A stretch of DNA of 64,000 nucleotides from Arctopsyche grandis (Eukaryota; Arthropoda; Insecta; Trichoptera; Hydropsychidae), in the NCBI RefSeq assembly GCF_051622035.1, contig NC_135361.1, forward strand, positions 8,003,001 to 8,067,000. Direction: 5' to 3'. Below are positions 10,401 to 20,458 of the stretch, piece after piece; the stretch's first letter is position 1, and each line of letters begins with the position of its first letter. The notes beneath the pieces are model-generated. The model had not been told where the DNA came from. It made no database searches and worked only from the letters and a program-made list of their open reading frames with translations. The position numbers were made by a program, and so were the translations under genes.

Positions 10401-13400
10401 CCTTCGACTCGGTCAGAATGAAGATTTTGGTTTTGGCTTGTTTGAGAGTGAGCTTGGCTTTCTCTTCCAATTCTTCGTTTTTGGTTCGCAGCGTTGCGAT
10501 TTCTTTCTGCAGCGTGTCGTACTTCTCGAGCGACGACGCAACTTGCACTTCTAATTCGGCCGTTTTTTCAGTGTTCGCTCTTTCCAGGTCTACAATCTTC
10601 TGTTCGAGTTCTTTTTGAGCGTCGGATTGTCCGGTGGAGAGCTGAGCGCTCTCCGCGACTGTTGACTCCAACTTCTTTTTATCCTCTTCGACGGATTTGA
10701 ACAAAGTTTCGTATTGGTTTTTGTATTGCTTTGCAATTTTGCGTATTTGAGTTTCTTTATTCTTAGATTCGGCAGCTAGATTATTGGCTGCGGTTATGTT
10801 TTCGTTCAGCTTTGAAATTTCTTCAGTTCTATCTTTCAACGTCGATTTGATATCGTTCAATTCCGAAGATAGCTTTGCAATATCATGCCTCAAATCGGCA
10901 GTTTGTTTCTTATTTTCATCGCTAAGATTTCCCAATTGACTATTCAGCGCGTGGACTTGTTCTTCCAATCTGCTCTTTTCCAATTTAGACATGACGGCTT
11001 CCTCTCTTAACTTTTTAACATTTTCCTTTTCATTGGTAAGCATTTTAGCCAACGATTCTCGTTCATTTTGAAGCCGTTTCCAATCTTCCGGGTTAGTTTT
11101 GTTTGTTTTTTCTAATAAAGTAGACACCCTTGTCTTCCACCGACTGCATTCTGCCGAAATACAATTTTTTTCAACTATTGTACTATTGATTCTTTTATTA
11201 AGTGTGACATTATTGCTTTGCAAAAGAGCTACACTCTCTTCTAATTCCTTCAACTTTTGTGATAGACTCTTTATAGTATCGAGCGATTTATCCCTCTCAT
11301 CCCGCAGCAGAGAATTACTCACAGTCATCTCATTCAACGATTCGAACTTTTGTACGATTTCAGAATGCGTCAAAGATACGTTGAGCTGGGACTCATCTTT
11401 GTTTCCATCTTGTGATTTTTTCAAATCGTTCAAGTCGGACTGTGCGGACTCAAGCTCCGACTTGATCTTTAGATTCTCCTCCCTCATCGTGTCCAACTTT
11501 CGACTGTGCACATCCCTTTCTTTTCTCAGGTACCGAATGATTTGAAGCAGGTGTGATTTGTTATCGCTGTCCAGCACAGAAGCATTAGCGGCGCTTTCTC
11601 CCAAGGACGATTCGTTCAGATCCTCGGGCTGTTTCAACTTCTTGGACATGATGTATTGAGCGTTGAACACTTCAATTTGATCGTGGAGAAGAGTGTTTTG
11701 GTGTTTCATTTCCACGAGCGCCAAATCCGACTGTTCCTTTTCAGCGAGCAGGCGCTGAACATTTTCCTCCCAAGACTTGGCATTCTCGTTGAAACGCTCC
11801 TCCGATTGGACGTTCGAGCAAGTCAACTCTGTTATCTGCTGATTGAGTGATATTACTTGAGTCTGAAGTTGAGAGTTCTTTTGAGTAGATTCCGCTAAAG
11901 AAACGCCTAATGCTGAATTTTCTTCACTCAATACGTTAATCCTATCGGTAGTTTTGAGGCATTCGGCTTGAACTTCATCCAACGATGACGTCTTCTCGAA
12001 CAATTGCAAGGAAATATTTTTAATATTATCTTCAGCCTGAACCAGTTGAGCTTTCACTTCGTTGATCAATTCATCTTGATTTGTATTCTGCAGCGAAATT
12101 TCAGCTTCCAATTCGCCACATTTGTCTTTCAAATTTGCCATGAAGCATTCATACTCGGCTAGTTTCGTATCGGTGACCGCTTTATAGATATTGAATTGAT
12201 CGTTCAACTTCTTCAACTCTTTTTCGGCGTTCTCCGATATAGCGGTGATGTTTTTAATATGCTCTCTGCTATCTATCAGCTGTTGCTGTATCGAATCAAC
12301 TTCCAATTGCTTCTCGTTAAGTTTACTATTGAGAGTCTTCAGCTGAGCTCTCGACTGGCCATGTTCACCAGCCAAGTCTTTCAATTCATTCAGTTGTTGA
12401 GACTTGATTTCAAGCTCTTGCCTAGCATTATTCAATTCTAGCTTCATCTTTTCAACCTCAGATTTATCTCCTACGTTGCCATTCTCTGCTGAAAATCCGA
12501 CCTGTTTCTCCTCGAGCTTTCGCCTCAAGAGCGAACACTCTCTAGTGAACTCGTCGAGTTTGTTTTCGAATTTGGTCTTATCATTTGTCTGTTTCTTCTC
12601 GACAATGTCTTTGATGGTTTCGAAATTGGCGATCAACGTAGACTGGTGCCGCAGCTTTTCGTTGAGTTCGTCCTTTTCTTTCAACAGAACACCCTTCAGC
12701 TCTTTCAAATATTGAGACTCCTTTTGCAAGTTGCCGAGAATGGTTTCGTTCTGCAATACCTTATTTTCAGATATGGAAACCTTCTGCTGCAAATACTTAT
12801 TGTTCATTTCATACTCGGCCAATTTAGTACTACACTTTCCGCTCTTGTCTTCCAAAATAGCGTTCTTTTTCTTTTGAATGGCAATTTCGTTCTGAAGTGT
12901 TTTATTTTTTTCGCTATGCGCTTCTGCGGCACAATAGAACTTTTTATAAGTTTCGCTAACTTCAGCCAATTCCTTCTTCAGCCTATCGACTTGAGCCAAA
13001 AGTGACTTCTCCTTTGAATCAGTCAAGCTTTCGTATTTCTTATGATGTTCCTGTTCGAGATGCAATTGCTTCTTGACATCTTCCAACTGTTCCTCTAATA
13101 ATTTCATCTTCATTTGACTGGACGCACTCTCGTTGTGAACCTTAGACTGGTCTGCAGACTCCTTATTGGCGGTGTCTAGTTCGTCGTTCTCACCAGTATC
13201 AATGTTCATTGAACTGTCACGAAGTTTTTCATGGTTAAGCTTTTTATACATGTCTCGTTGCCGAATCAAACCCGATATAGTCTTCATTTGACGCTCTTTA
13301 CAATTACTCAACTCGGCTATTTTATCGTTGAGCGATTCCAATTTAACTTGCAACTCTCCACTGTCGAATTGATCTTTGATGGATTCGCACTCTTCCTGCT

Positions 13401-16400
13401 TTTCGGTCAAATCTCGGACGAGCCTCAAAAGTTTTTGATTATTCGCTTGTATTTCCTGAATGTCGCCAAACGTGACTAAATTCTTGGATATAATTTGAGA
13501 CGAACTGAATTCCGAAGCGCTCGTACTCGTAGAAATATCTTTATCTCCGTACAGATTCCCACCTCGGCTCACTTCGACTTCCTTCAACAAGAAACAAACC
13601 TGCCGACCCAAATCTACTAGTTCGTCTTTGAGTCGTTTATTCTCGCGTTCAAAATGATTGGACAACTTCATGGATTCCGCATAGTCGTCTTTTAATTGGT
13701 TATATTCTAACTCTACGGTTTCCAATTGTTGAGTAATGACCGAATTACTGTCTAAGATCTGTTCGTTTTGGGATATTTGGCGTTGGATGAACGGAGCTTT
13801 CTCTTCGAGGTCGGACATTATCATATTGAGGGCTTCTTTGAGCTGAGCATTCTCGTTGGTTTCCCTGGCGAGCTCGTCCGAAACGTGCATCAACTGAGCG
13901 TATATTTCTTGAAGAGATAAACCAGACTTGATGAACTCGCGCGCGACTGCCGCAGTCGGAGATATATCTTTGAGATTTGAATGGATTCGTTCAGTTTTGG
14001 TGCATTTCGAATCCTGCCTAGCGTTCTCTAGATCTTCCTTCAGCGAAGCGATCATGCTGTTTTTCTGCATGATTATCGCTTCATGGTCCATATCCATTTG
14101 AAGATTCTTTGATTCGAGTTCTCCGTACTTTTCGACAGCTTCGTTTAGTAACTTTTGTAGTTCGGTCACGCCGTTGACGAGTTCAGTGCATTTTGAATCG
14201 GAGTCGTCGCGCATGTTTTTATAAACGTCAGCGATTTTGGTCTTCGAATCGAGTTTCTTCTGCAGCTCGTCACAGAGCTTATTCTCGGCTTCGCGCTGTT
14301 CGTCTAATTTTCTATGGAGATCTTCAACTTCGGCAATGAGCGTCAACCGTTCTCTTCTCAAATGCGCAATGTCTTCGTCGGCTATCGACACCTCTTCGGT
14401 CTTTTGCGCCAACTGAGTTTCAAGTGAGCCCACTTTCCAAAATTGGTTTATCCTAAATGTTTCAAGTTCCAAGTTTTTCTTACTCAATTCGGTGCTCAAA
14501 TTTTGGTTCGCCTCGTTGAGGATGGTCTTCTCCCGTTCCATGAGCTCTTCCCGGTACTGTAACGATAGTTCTTTGGTTTTGAGTTCGTCATTTTTGGAAA
14601 TGATTTCGCATTTGGAATCGATGGCGTTTTTCAGTTGTGTGGAAGTTTTAGAAAGCGTTTCGTTGAGGTTCACGATTTCTGAGTTTAGTCGTGAGATCAT
14701 ATCCATTAAGGTGTTGCATTCGCGAACTGCACCGTCTCTCTGTTGTTGATACGCTTCGGAGTTCTCTCTGTCTTTTCTTTGACGCTCTTCCGAAACAGCC
14801 AATTTACATGACAATTCGTGCAATTGACTTTTCAAATTGTCTATGGATTCAATTGGGTCTGCTTCAACTGGGTCTGCTTCCACTGGGTCTGCTTCCACTT
14901 GACTCACTTCCATACTTTCGACTATTTCTTCTTGGACATCTTCTTGTAGAATATCTAATAATAAAAGTTTAAAAAAATCAAACACTTAATTAAAACAGTC
15001 GACTTTATGAAAATAATTAATTTAAAATCAAAGTCCATTTTTTTTAATTACTTCGGAGAATTATTTAATTTGTTTTAGTATCTTTCTTGAAGAGCTGATA
15101 TATTTAGAAAACAATCGATCAATTTGAATGCTATTTTTTATTTTTTGGTATTCGCATCTATAGAATTGTTTAAATTTTCTCCAAATAATAAATAAAATCA
15201 TTTTTTTATATCAGTGATCTGATTTTACTCCGAAAATATGATATGATTTTCATCCTATAAATTCGGGTTCATTTCAGAATTAGGATTTGCTTCTGGAAAG
15301 TTCAAATTCATCACGTAAATGTGAACAAACTTACTATTTTGGACCTGAAAATGTGATTTTATCCCAAAATACATATGTATGAATTTTCTGATCATATTTT
15401 TTATGTCAATATAATATAAGCAGTTTCAATATCTGCAACTCTTGAAGAAAAAATTAAGCCCATCATAGAAGAAAACCAAACACTGAAGAAGGAAGTAGGT
15501 ATGCTAAAAACTAGAGTCCGACACCTGGAAAAAGAAGCCAGGAAGAACAATATAATTCTCCACGAAATTCCAGAGTCCGAGGCAAACAAACAAGAACTTA
15601 TGGAAAAAGTTCTGGAACTCCTAAACCATATGAGTAAAAAGGTCCAGTTAAACGAATAGGACATATGGGAGCTAAACCAAGTGACTCGCATAGGAAAAAA
15701 TGAAGATAAAGCAAGACCAATCCTTATACAATTAACGCTTGCATGGAGAACAATATAAATATTCAAAAACAATAAGCAATTCTCGGCAGGAATATACGCT
15801 ACCAACGATTTCCCTAAAGATGTCCTAGAAAAAAGAAGGGAATTGAAAATCAAATTCGCCTACATCCATTACGATAAACTGATAGTTAAGGACATAGTAG
15901 AAAATAGAAAGAGATCGCCTTCAAAGTCGACAAAATCAACTCCCACATTGGGCAATAAGCAGCAAGCACCGAGCAAGCTACATAAAACAAACAGCTTCAC
16001 AGGTACAAAAGCCAGATCTAATTCAGTCAGCAGCAACGGAAGCAAATATTAGCAATTAAAAGACTTCAGCAACTGGAAAGGAAACAGTAAAAACAACAAA
16101 AACTACCACAAGTCTCAACCCGGCTGGTCACCGTGGGACTTCCGACCAACACCAAAAGCAAACAAACGTAATCTCTATACATAGCAACCTACAACACTTT
16201 GACTTTGAGAATGGATGAAAAACTCTTACAATTAGAAATTGCTCTAAGAAACATCAAATAGGACGTAATAAGACTTGGCGAGGTGAGAAGATTGGGCGAA
16301 CAAATAGAGGAACACGACAACTATATATTCTACTACAAAGAAGAAACGAAGAGGCTATATGGAGTAGGATTCTTAATAAAGAAATTTATTGTAGGTCTGG

Positions 16401-16932
16401 AGGAGGCCTATGTGTCATCAGAACACGCTGATGAATATCAGCAATAAAGGCTTTGAAATCTTGAAAATATAAGCAGAACATATCAAATAATGATAGCCAG
16501 TATAATAGAATGTGAAGTGAAATTGTATCGATGTTTACCTGGTGCTGCGGCAGTCGTCTGTTCGTCAATTTTCACGTTCAATTCTTCTGTAGGTACATCT
16601 TGTGGTAGGGCATCGACTTGTTCCGAAACTTGAGGTTGTTGCGCATCTTGGGCAGTTGGAACGTTTTGGGGACTTTGAGGTTGGTTTTCTTCGGGGTGAG
16701 GTCCTTCTTGGGGTGTCTCTGAGGGGTTTTCCTGAGGCTGTGGGGAATCGTGTGTTGGAATCGCCGCGGGAAGGGTTGGTGTGGGTGTGGGTGTGGGAGT
16801 GGATGTGGGAGAAGTGGCAGTGGGCAAATGGGGAGAATGGGGCGAAGGGGGCGTGGGGGGCGCGGCGGGCGAAGAGGGCTGGGAGGGCGGGGACTGGGGG
16901 GCGTTCACCTCCTTATTAGCCTCTTCGTCCAT
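7406..16932 (-). CDS. Nucleoprotein TPR / Megator paralogue B
   Basis: Twelve exons, 5' to 3': 16932-16539, 14954-10077, 10004-9861, 9793-9657, 9573-9514, 9438-9274, 9206-9102, 9029-8658, 8215-8125, 7987-7885, 7800-7652 and 7512-7406. Phases are consistent and the product is about 2234 residues, close to usual TPR length. TPR scaffolds the nuclear pore basket, acts in mRNA export surveillance and binds spindle checkpoint proteins. Residues 132-1757 come from one large exon and are almost continuous coiled coil. They include the conserved SPTAAVAREF motif (about 463), KAP-like AP-I-RQ and RENKRLKDE blocks and an SKPSTSS tail. The first 131 residues are a Pro/Ser/Thr/Gln-rich segment unlike the coiled-coil start of known TPRs. 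The C-terminal region has an IKPM block, a basic KRP patch and a 124-codon, strongly acidic exon, and ends SFAQD without the RG-rich tail seen in TPR-A. The start at 16932 is the first ATG in frame. The last exon choice is supported by phase. Confidence 0.92.
8281..8620. mobile_element. TIR element (MITE) in TPR-B intron 8
   Basis: Terminal inverted repeats of about 40 bp at 8281-8320 and 8581-8620 share the core ACATACTAGTTTGTTCATAC. The interior is noncoding and AT-rich. The element nearly fills the intron between exons 8 and 9. No clear target duplication could be assigned. Confidence 0.75.
15410..16480 (+). mobile_element. Decayed non-LTR retrotransposon (ORF1 plus endonuclease start) in TPR-B intron 1
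   Basis: On the + strand, antisense to TPR-B, there is a degenerate ORF1: a coiled coil (LEEKIKPIIEENQTLKKEV), an RKNNIILHEIPES motif and GIYATNDFPKDVLEKRREL, broken by stops near 15657 and 15757. A basic Ser/Lys tail to 16050 follows, then the start of an APE-type endonuclease (LGEVRRLGEQIEE) near 16280. The layout fits an RTE- or CR1-like LINE. No reverse transcriptase remains. Confidence 0.75.
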
Positions 16933-17246
16933 TGCGAGTTGTTTCCACTTTGCAGGTTCAAAGCCGGTGCCGGGCTGCCGGCGCGCCAAACGACAAAAGC
17001 CAGCCGCTTAGCTTACTATTCAGCGTGACAGTTCGCCACTATAGCCAACCTACATATCTATAAGACTATAACTAAATATTTTGTTCGTATAAATGCCTTT
17101 TGTTTATTTCATAGGAATAAAAAAACGATCAGAATGATGTAGGATATAATATATTATGTTGTCAGACCAATGATCGAAGTGAAATATAGAAGAGTCTTGT
17201 AAAATTACACAAAAAATACGGTTATGTCAGTTTTTACAAACTTTTT
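16933..17246. other. TPR-B upstream region
   Basis: This contains the 5' flank of TPR-B, with a GC-rich patch around 16965-17010 directly before the coding start. The likely promoter lies here on the minus strand, but no TATA box or initiator can be assigned with confidence. The rest is AT-rich. Confidence 0.4.
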
Positions 17247-17579
17247 GGCCTCAAATGCACTTGCGATTTTCTGTCGCGCGATCGTTTTTTCGAGTGACAG
17301 CAACTATTGCACAAAAATATTACGGTGCACGCACTTTTTAAGTTTTAAATGGATTTTGCAGAAACGCGTTGTGCTGTGACTTTTTGACTTTGTTGTTGCG
17401 CTTAAAAGCAAAAGAAAAGCATAAATAACAATATTGGGTACATCCCCTTATTAGTCAGAGACTTCTAAAAGAACTATTTCATAGAAATCATCTCGATTTG
17501 ATAAGTGATCCCAAGAAATTTATCAAATCAATGATACTCTTCGTTACGTACTGAAGTACGACTAAAGGTCTGTTCATAC

Positions 17580-17741
17580 TGTGGCGGCTCGCTTATACGA
17601 CATGGTCGAGTTTGGTTGCCTTCCTGCGAGTGGGTACCAACTCGGCTGGGTTCGGAGAGCCGCTACTCACTCTTCCTTCAGCTGTCATATAATAAACACG
17701 TGCATCAACATGCCAGTCGTCTCATTCGTTCATCCCCCATA
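17580..17741 (+). mobile_element. Solo LTR, family A (162 bp)
   Basis: Begins TGTGGCGGCTCGC and ends CATCCCCCATA, with a central AATAAA signal. It is flanked by the 4-bp duplication ATAC (17576-17579 and 17742-17745). Its length equals both LTRs of the TRIM-like element at 18186-19256. Confidence 0.88.
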
Positions 17742-17785
17742 ATACCTATCCAGCACGACCCGTATCCTGCAAGTGCGTATAGTAT

Positions 17786-18171
17786 TGTTACGTACGCCGC
17801 GGATTGAGCGAATTGCACTTAGACCAACGGATATCTGTTATCGGGTTAACTAAGTGCTCGCACTTACTTCCAAAGATTATATCTGGACTCTAAGTGCATT
17901 TAGGCTAAACAATGACCGTTATTAGTTATTTCTCAGAATCGGTACGGGGAGACCCAATGACGTGGAAATACATATCCGAATACGTGACTATACAATAGGT
18001 AAACAGATTAGACGTCCTGAGAGATCTACCCTTTATAAGGCGGTACGTAGGCGATATCATGTCATTCTGGACTGAACACTGGCAATACGTGTATCTCCTT
18101 AATCATCAATAAATGCTGTGAGACGACTGTTGGCCTTTTACTTGGATCCTCCACCCACCCCGTACACAACA
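17786..18171 (+). mobile_element. Solo LTR, family B (386 bp)
   Basis: Starts TGTTACGTACGCCG and ends TACACAACA, with AATAAA near the 3' end and the 4-bp duplication GTAT on both sides (17782-17785, 18172-18175). Close copies lie at 49626-50008 (reverse) and 59600-59982. Confidence 0.9.
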
Positions 18172-18185
18172 GTATTCTTTGGTAC

Positions 18186-19256
18186 TATGGAGGATGAACG
18201 AATGAGACGACTGGCATGTTAATGCACGTGTTTATTATATGACAGCTGAAGACAGAGTGAGTAGCGGCTCTCCGAACCCAGCCGGGTTGGTCCCCACTCG
18301 CAGGCAGGCAACCAAACTCGACCATGTCGTATAAGCGAGCCGCCACATCACTCCCCCCCCAGCATCAGCGATACCAAAATTACAAAGAAACAAATTTTAC
18401 AAAAGAAAAAAAATTATTGTTACACAAAGAGAAAAAAATTATTAAGTGGGGAGAAAAAAAAAATGTTGACGTGGGTCATCCGCTGTATAGGTGTACCGCC
18501 CTGAATGGTACATTCGAGGGCGGTGACGTCGCGAGCAGGACGGTGGCTGGTCCGATGGTCGCGCCGATGCGATGCGATGCTGCGCCGGCGCCGCTCTTCC
18601 GAAGCTGATGTCGGTTGGTGGGGCGGCGGGGGCGGCAGGGGCATCGATGTGGTTGATGATACTCCGAGCTGGACTGTGAGTCGTTGTAGCTCGTGGAGGT
18701 GTTGTAGCGCTACCGCCCGTCTCGGCGTGACGACGCTCGTGTGGACGGACGGGGCCTTGATGATGATGATGGTGCTGAGGTGGTGTATGTCTTGTGGTGC
18801 TGGATGACCGTTCTATGTGTAGTGGATCGCGCATGACTCCACATCCAGCTGTCAAGATCGTCGTCTCATTCGCTCCCCCATTTTTTTAAAGCACCTGTCA
18901 TCGACGTTGTGGCTGGACGTCGGTAGGTAGGTAGGTAGCCGTGTCTGCTCGTTTATTGTCACCCGCGGGCCGCGACGCGTGTTGATGGCGATGGGGGCGC
19001 GGCGGGTAGCTTCCCCGCCTGGCTCGGCGAGGCAGGGATGAGCGGCATGTTGAAATTGATCGAGGCTGCGTGACTCGATGTCGGGGGTCACCAGTATGGA
19101 AGATGAACGAATGAGACGACTGGCATGTTAATGCACGTGTTTATTATATGACAGCTGAAGACAGAGTGAGTAGCGGCTCTCCGAACCCAGCCGGGTTGGT
19201 CCCCACTCGCAGGAAGGCAACCAAACTCGACCATGTCGTATAAGCGAGCCGCCACA
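18186..19256 (-). mobile_element. TRIM-like LTR retrotransposon (1071 bp, complete)
   Basis: Two 162-bp LTRs (18186-18347 and 19095-19256) enclose about 750 bp, with the 4-bp target duplication GTAC at 18182-18185 and 19257-19260. On the minus strand the 5' LTR is followed at once by CTGGTGACCCCCGAC, a primer-binding-site-like sequence. The 3' LTR is preceded by a G8-AGTGA polypurine tract. The interior is unusually GC-rich and has only low-complexity ORFs (His/Pro/Arg), with no recognisable gag or pol. This is the anatomy of a terminal-repeat retrotransposon in miniature, which would rely on enzymes supplied by other elements. Confidence 0.88.
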
Positions 19257-19418
19257 GTACATTATATGGACGTATTCATACTCCATTCGCACATGCGCAT
19301 TTACGCATTCATGCGCGTCCATATAGAATGTACCAAAGAATACTATCCGCACTTGCATGACACCTGCAGGATACGGGTCGTGCTGGATAGGTATGAACAG
19401 ACCTTATATTGTAAATTG
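19257..19418. repeat. Foldback hairpin interrupted by LTR insertions
   Basis: The loop and right arm of a palindrome. GTACATTATATGGACG pairs with CGTCCATATAGAATGTAC, and the arm continues outward through CCAAAGAATAC and CAGGATACGGGTCGTGCTGG to GAACAGACC. The matching left arm is spread over 17568-18185 because two solo LTRs and the TRIM-like element landed in it. Confidence 0.75.
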
Positions 19419-19430
19419 GGTACATTCCCT

Positions 19431-19650
19431 GGTAAACGGATTACTAGTCATATGTGAACCGGTAACAGGATAACTGGTCACTCTAGATCGGTCACACGTC
19501 GTCACCCGTCACACTAAAACTGGTCGCAAGAAAACTGGTCACACCCAAAAATTGGTCGCGAGAAACTGGTCACAGGTGACGACGTGCGACCGATCTAGAG
19601 CGACCGGTTATCCTGTTTCCGGATCACATTTGACTAGTATTCACCGAACC
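19431..19650. mobile_element. Palindromic foldback MITE (GGTTCGGTG family), copy 3
   Basis: Starts GGTAAACGGATTACTAGT and ends, inverted, GGTTCGGTGAATACTAGT. It is flanked by ACATTCCCT on both sides (19422-19430 and 19651-19659), giving an 8-9 bp target duplication. The related unfilled sequence occurs at 17442. Confidence 0.85.
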
Positions 19651-19685
19651 ACATTCCCTTAGTAGTCAAAGGCTTCTAAAAGGAC

Positions 19686-19839
19686 TATGGGGGATGAACG
19701 AATGAGACGACTGGCTTGTTAATGCACGTGTTTTATTTATGACAGCTGAAGGCAGAGTGAGGTGGCTAGCTCCGAACATAATCGAGTTGGTCCCCACTCG
19801 CAGGAAGGTGACCAAACTCGACCATGTCGTATAGCGACA
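19686..19839 (-). mobile_element. Solo LTR, family A, slightly truncated (154 bp)
   Basis: Resembles the 162-bp LTR of the TRIM-like element but has lost a few bases near the GCGAGCCGCCACA end. The 4-bp duplication GGAC flanks it (19682-19685 and 19840-19843), and the empty site is recognisable at about 17475. Confidence 0.82.
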
Positions 19840-20458
19840 GGACTATTTCATAGAATTCATCTCGATTTGATAAGTCATCCCAAGAAATTTATCAAATCAA
19901 TGGTTCGACACTCTTCGTTACATACTGAAGTGCGACTAAGCTGCAGCAAATGCGCGCGGGTTCATATAAAGTATTTAATTTTGTGACAATCACATTGCTC
20001 GAAGAGGCCAGTTGCATCTTTTTAGTAGCTGCGATTTTTTGGTCACATGTGCGTACGGTCGTACTTAAACCAGTGTGTTCTATAAGTACGACATAGTTTG
20101 TATCGCGCGGAAGAAAATCGCAAGTGCGCTTGGGGCCTTACCCACGCGAACTATAATACTAATAAGAACTCGAGTGCCAGATATTCTGTATTCGCGACTT
20201 TCGTAGCAACGATTGTCGTGTGCGCAATTTTGGACCTGCTTTCATGGTGACATTTTTGGCGAGTGAGGGCGCATTTATACATTATATGTATATCTATGTT
20301 GAAAAACAATACTTTTGTAACCTTATGAGTGTCGTAGTTAGAGCGTTGTTGTCTATGGATGGTTTGATGCGTTGTGTTTATACCATGCGGTAGATCTGTC
20401 AAAATTTGAAAGTCAGGTTAGGTTTTGTTTTGACTGCTGCGTGTCAAATCGGATAATC

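Larger units (their letters stand above)
17247..20137. mobile_element. Nested transposon composite bounded by inverted repeats
   Basis: The outer ends are inverted copies: GGCCTCAAATGCACTTGCGA at 17247 and, reversed, GGCCCCAAGCGCACTTGCGA ending at 20137. Inside lie a direct repeat (from about 17440 and about 19418), a broken foldback hairpin, two solo LTRs of family A, one of family B, a TRIM-like element and a palindromic MITE, annotated separately. No transposase ORF is visible, so the outer element is nonautonomous. Confidence 0.7.

Noticed and set aside
10066-14972. Many + strand ORFs of 60-160 codons rich in Phe, Leu and Ser
   Set aside because: They are antisense shadows of the TPR-B coiled-coil exon; Glu/Lys-rich sense codons give such frames on the opposite strand.
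16602-17028. Three overlapping + strand Gly/Arg/Val-rich ORFs
   Set aside because: They are antisense to the Pro-rich first exon of TPR-B.
18442-18855. 137-codon His/Pro/Arg-rich ORF in the TRIM-like element
   Set aside because: Low-complexity translation of GC-rich DNA, with overlapping frames equally open and no gag-like motif.
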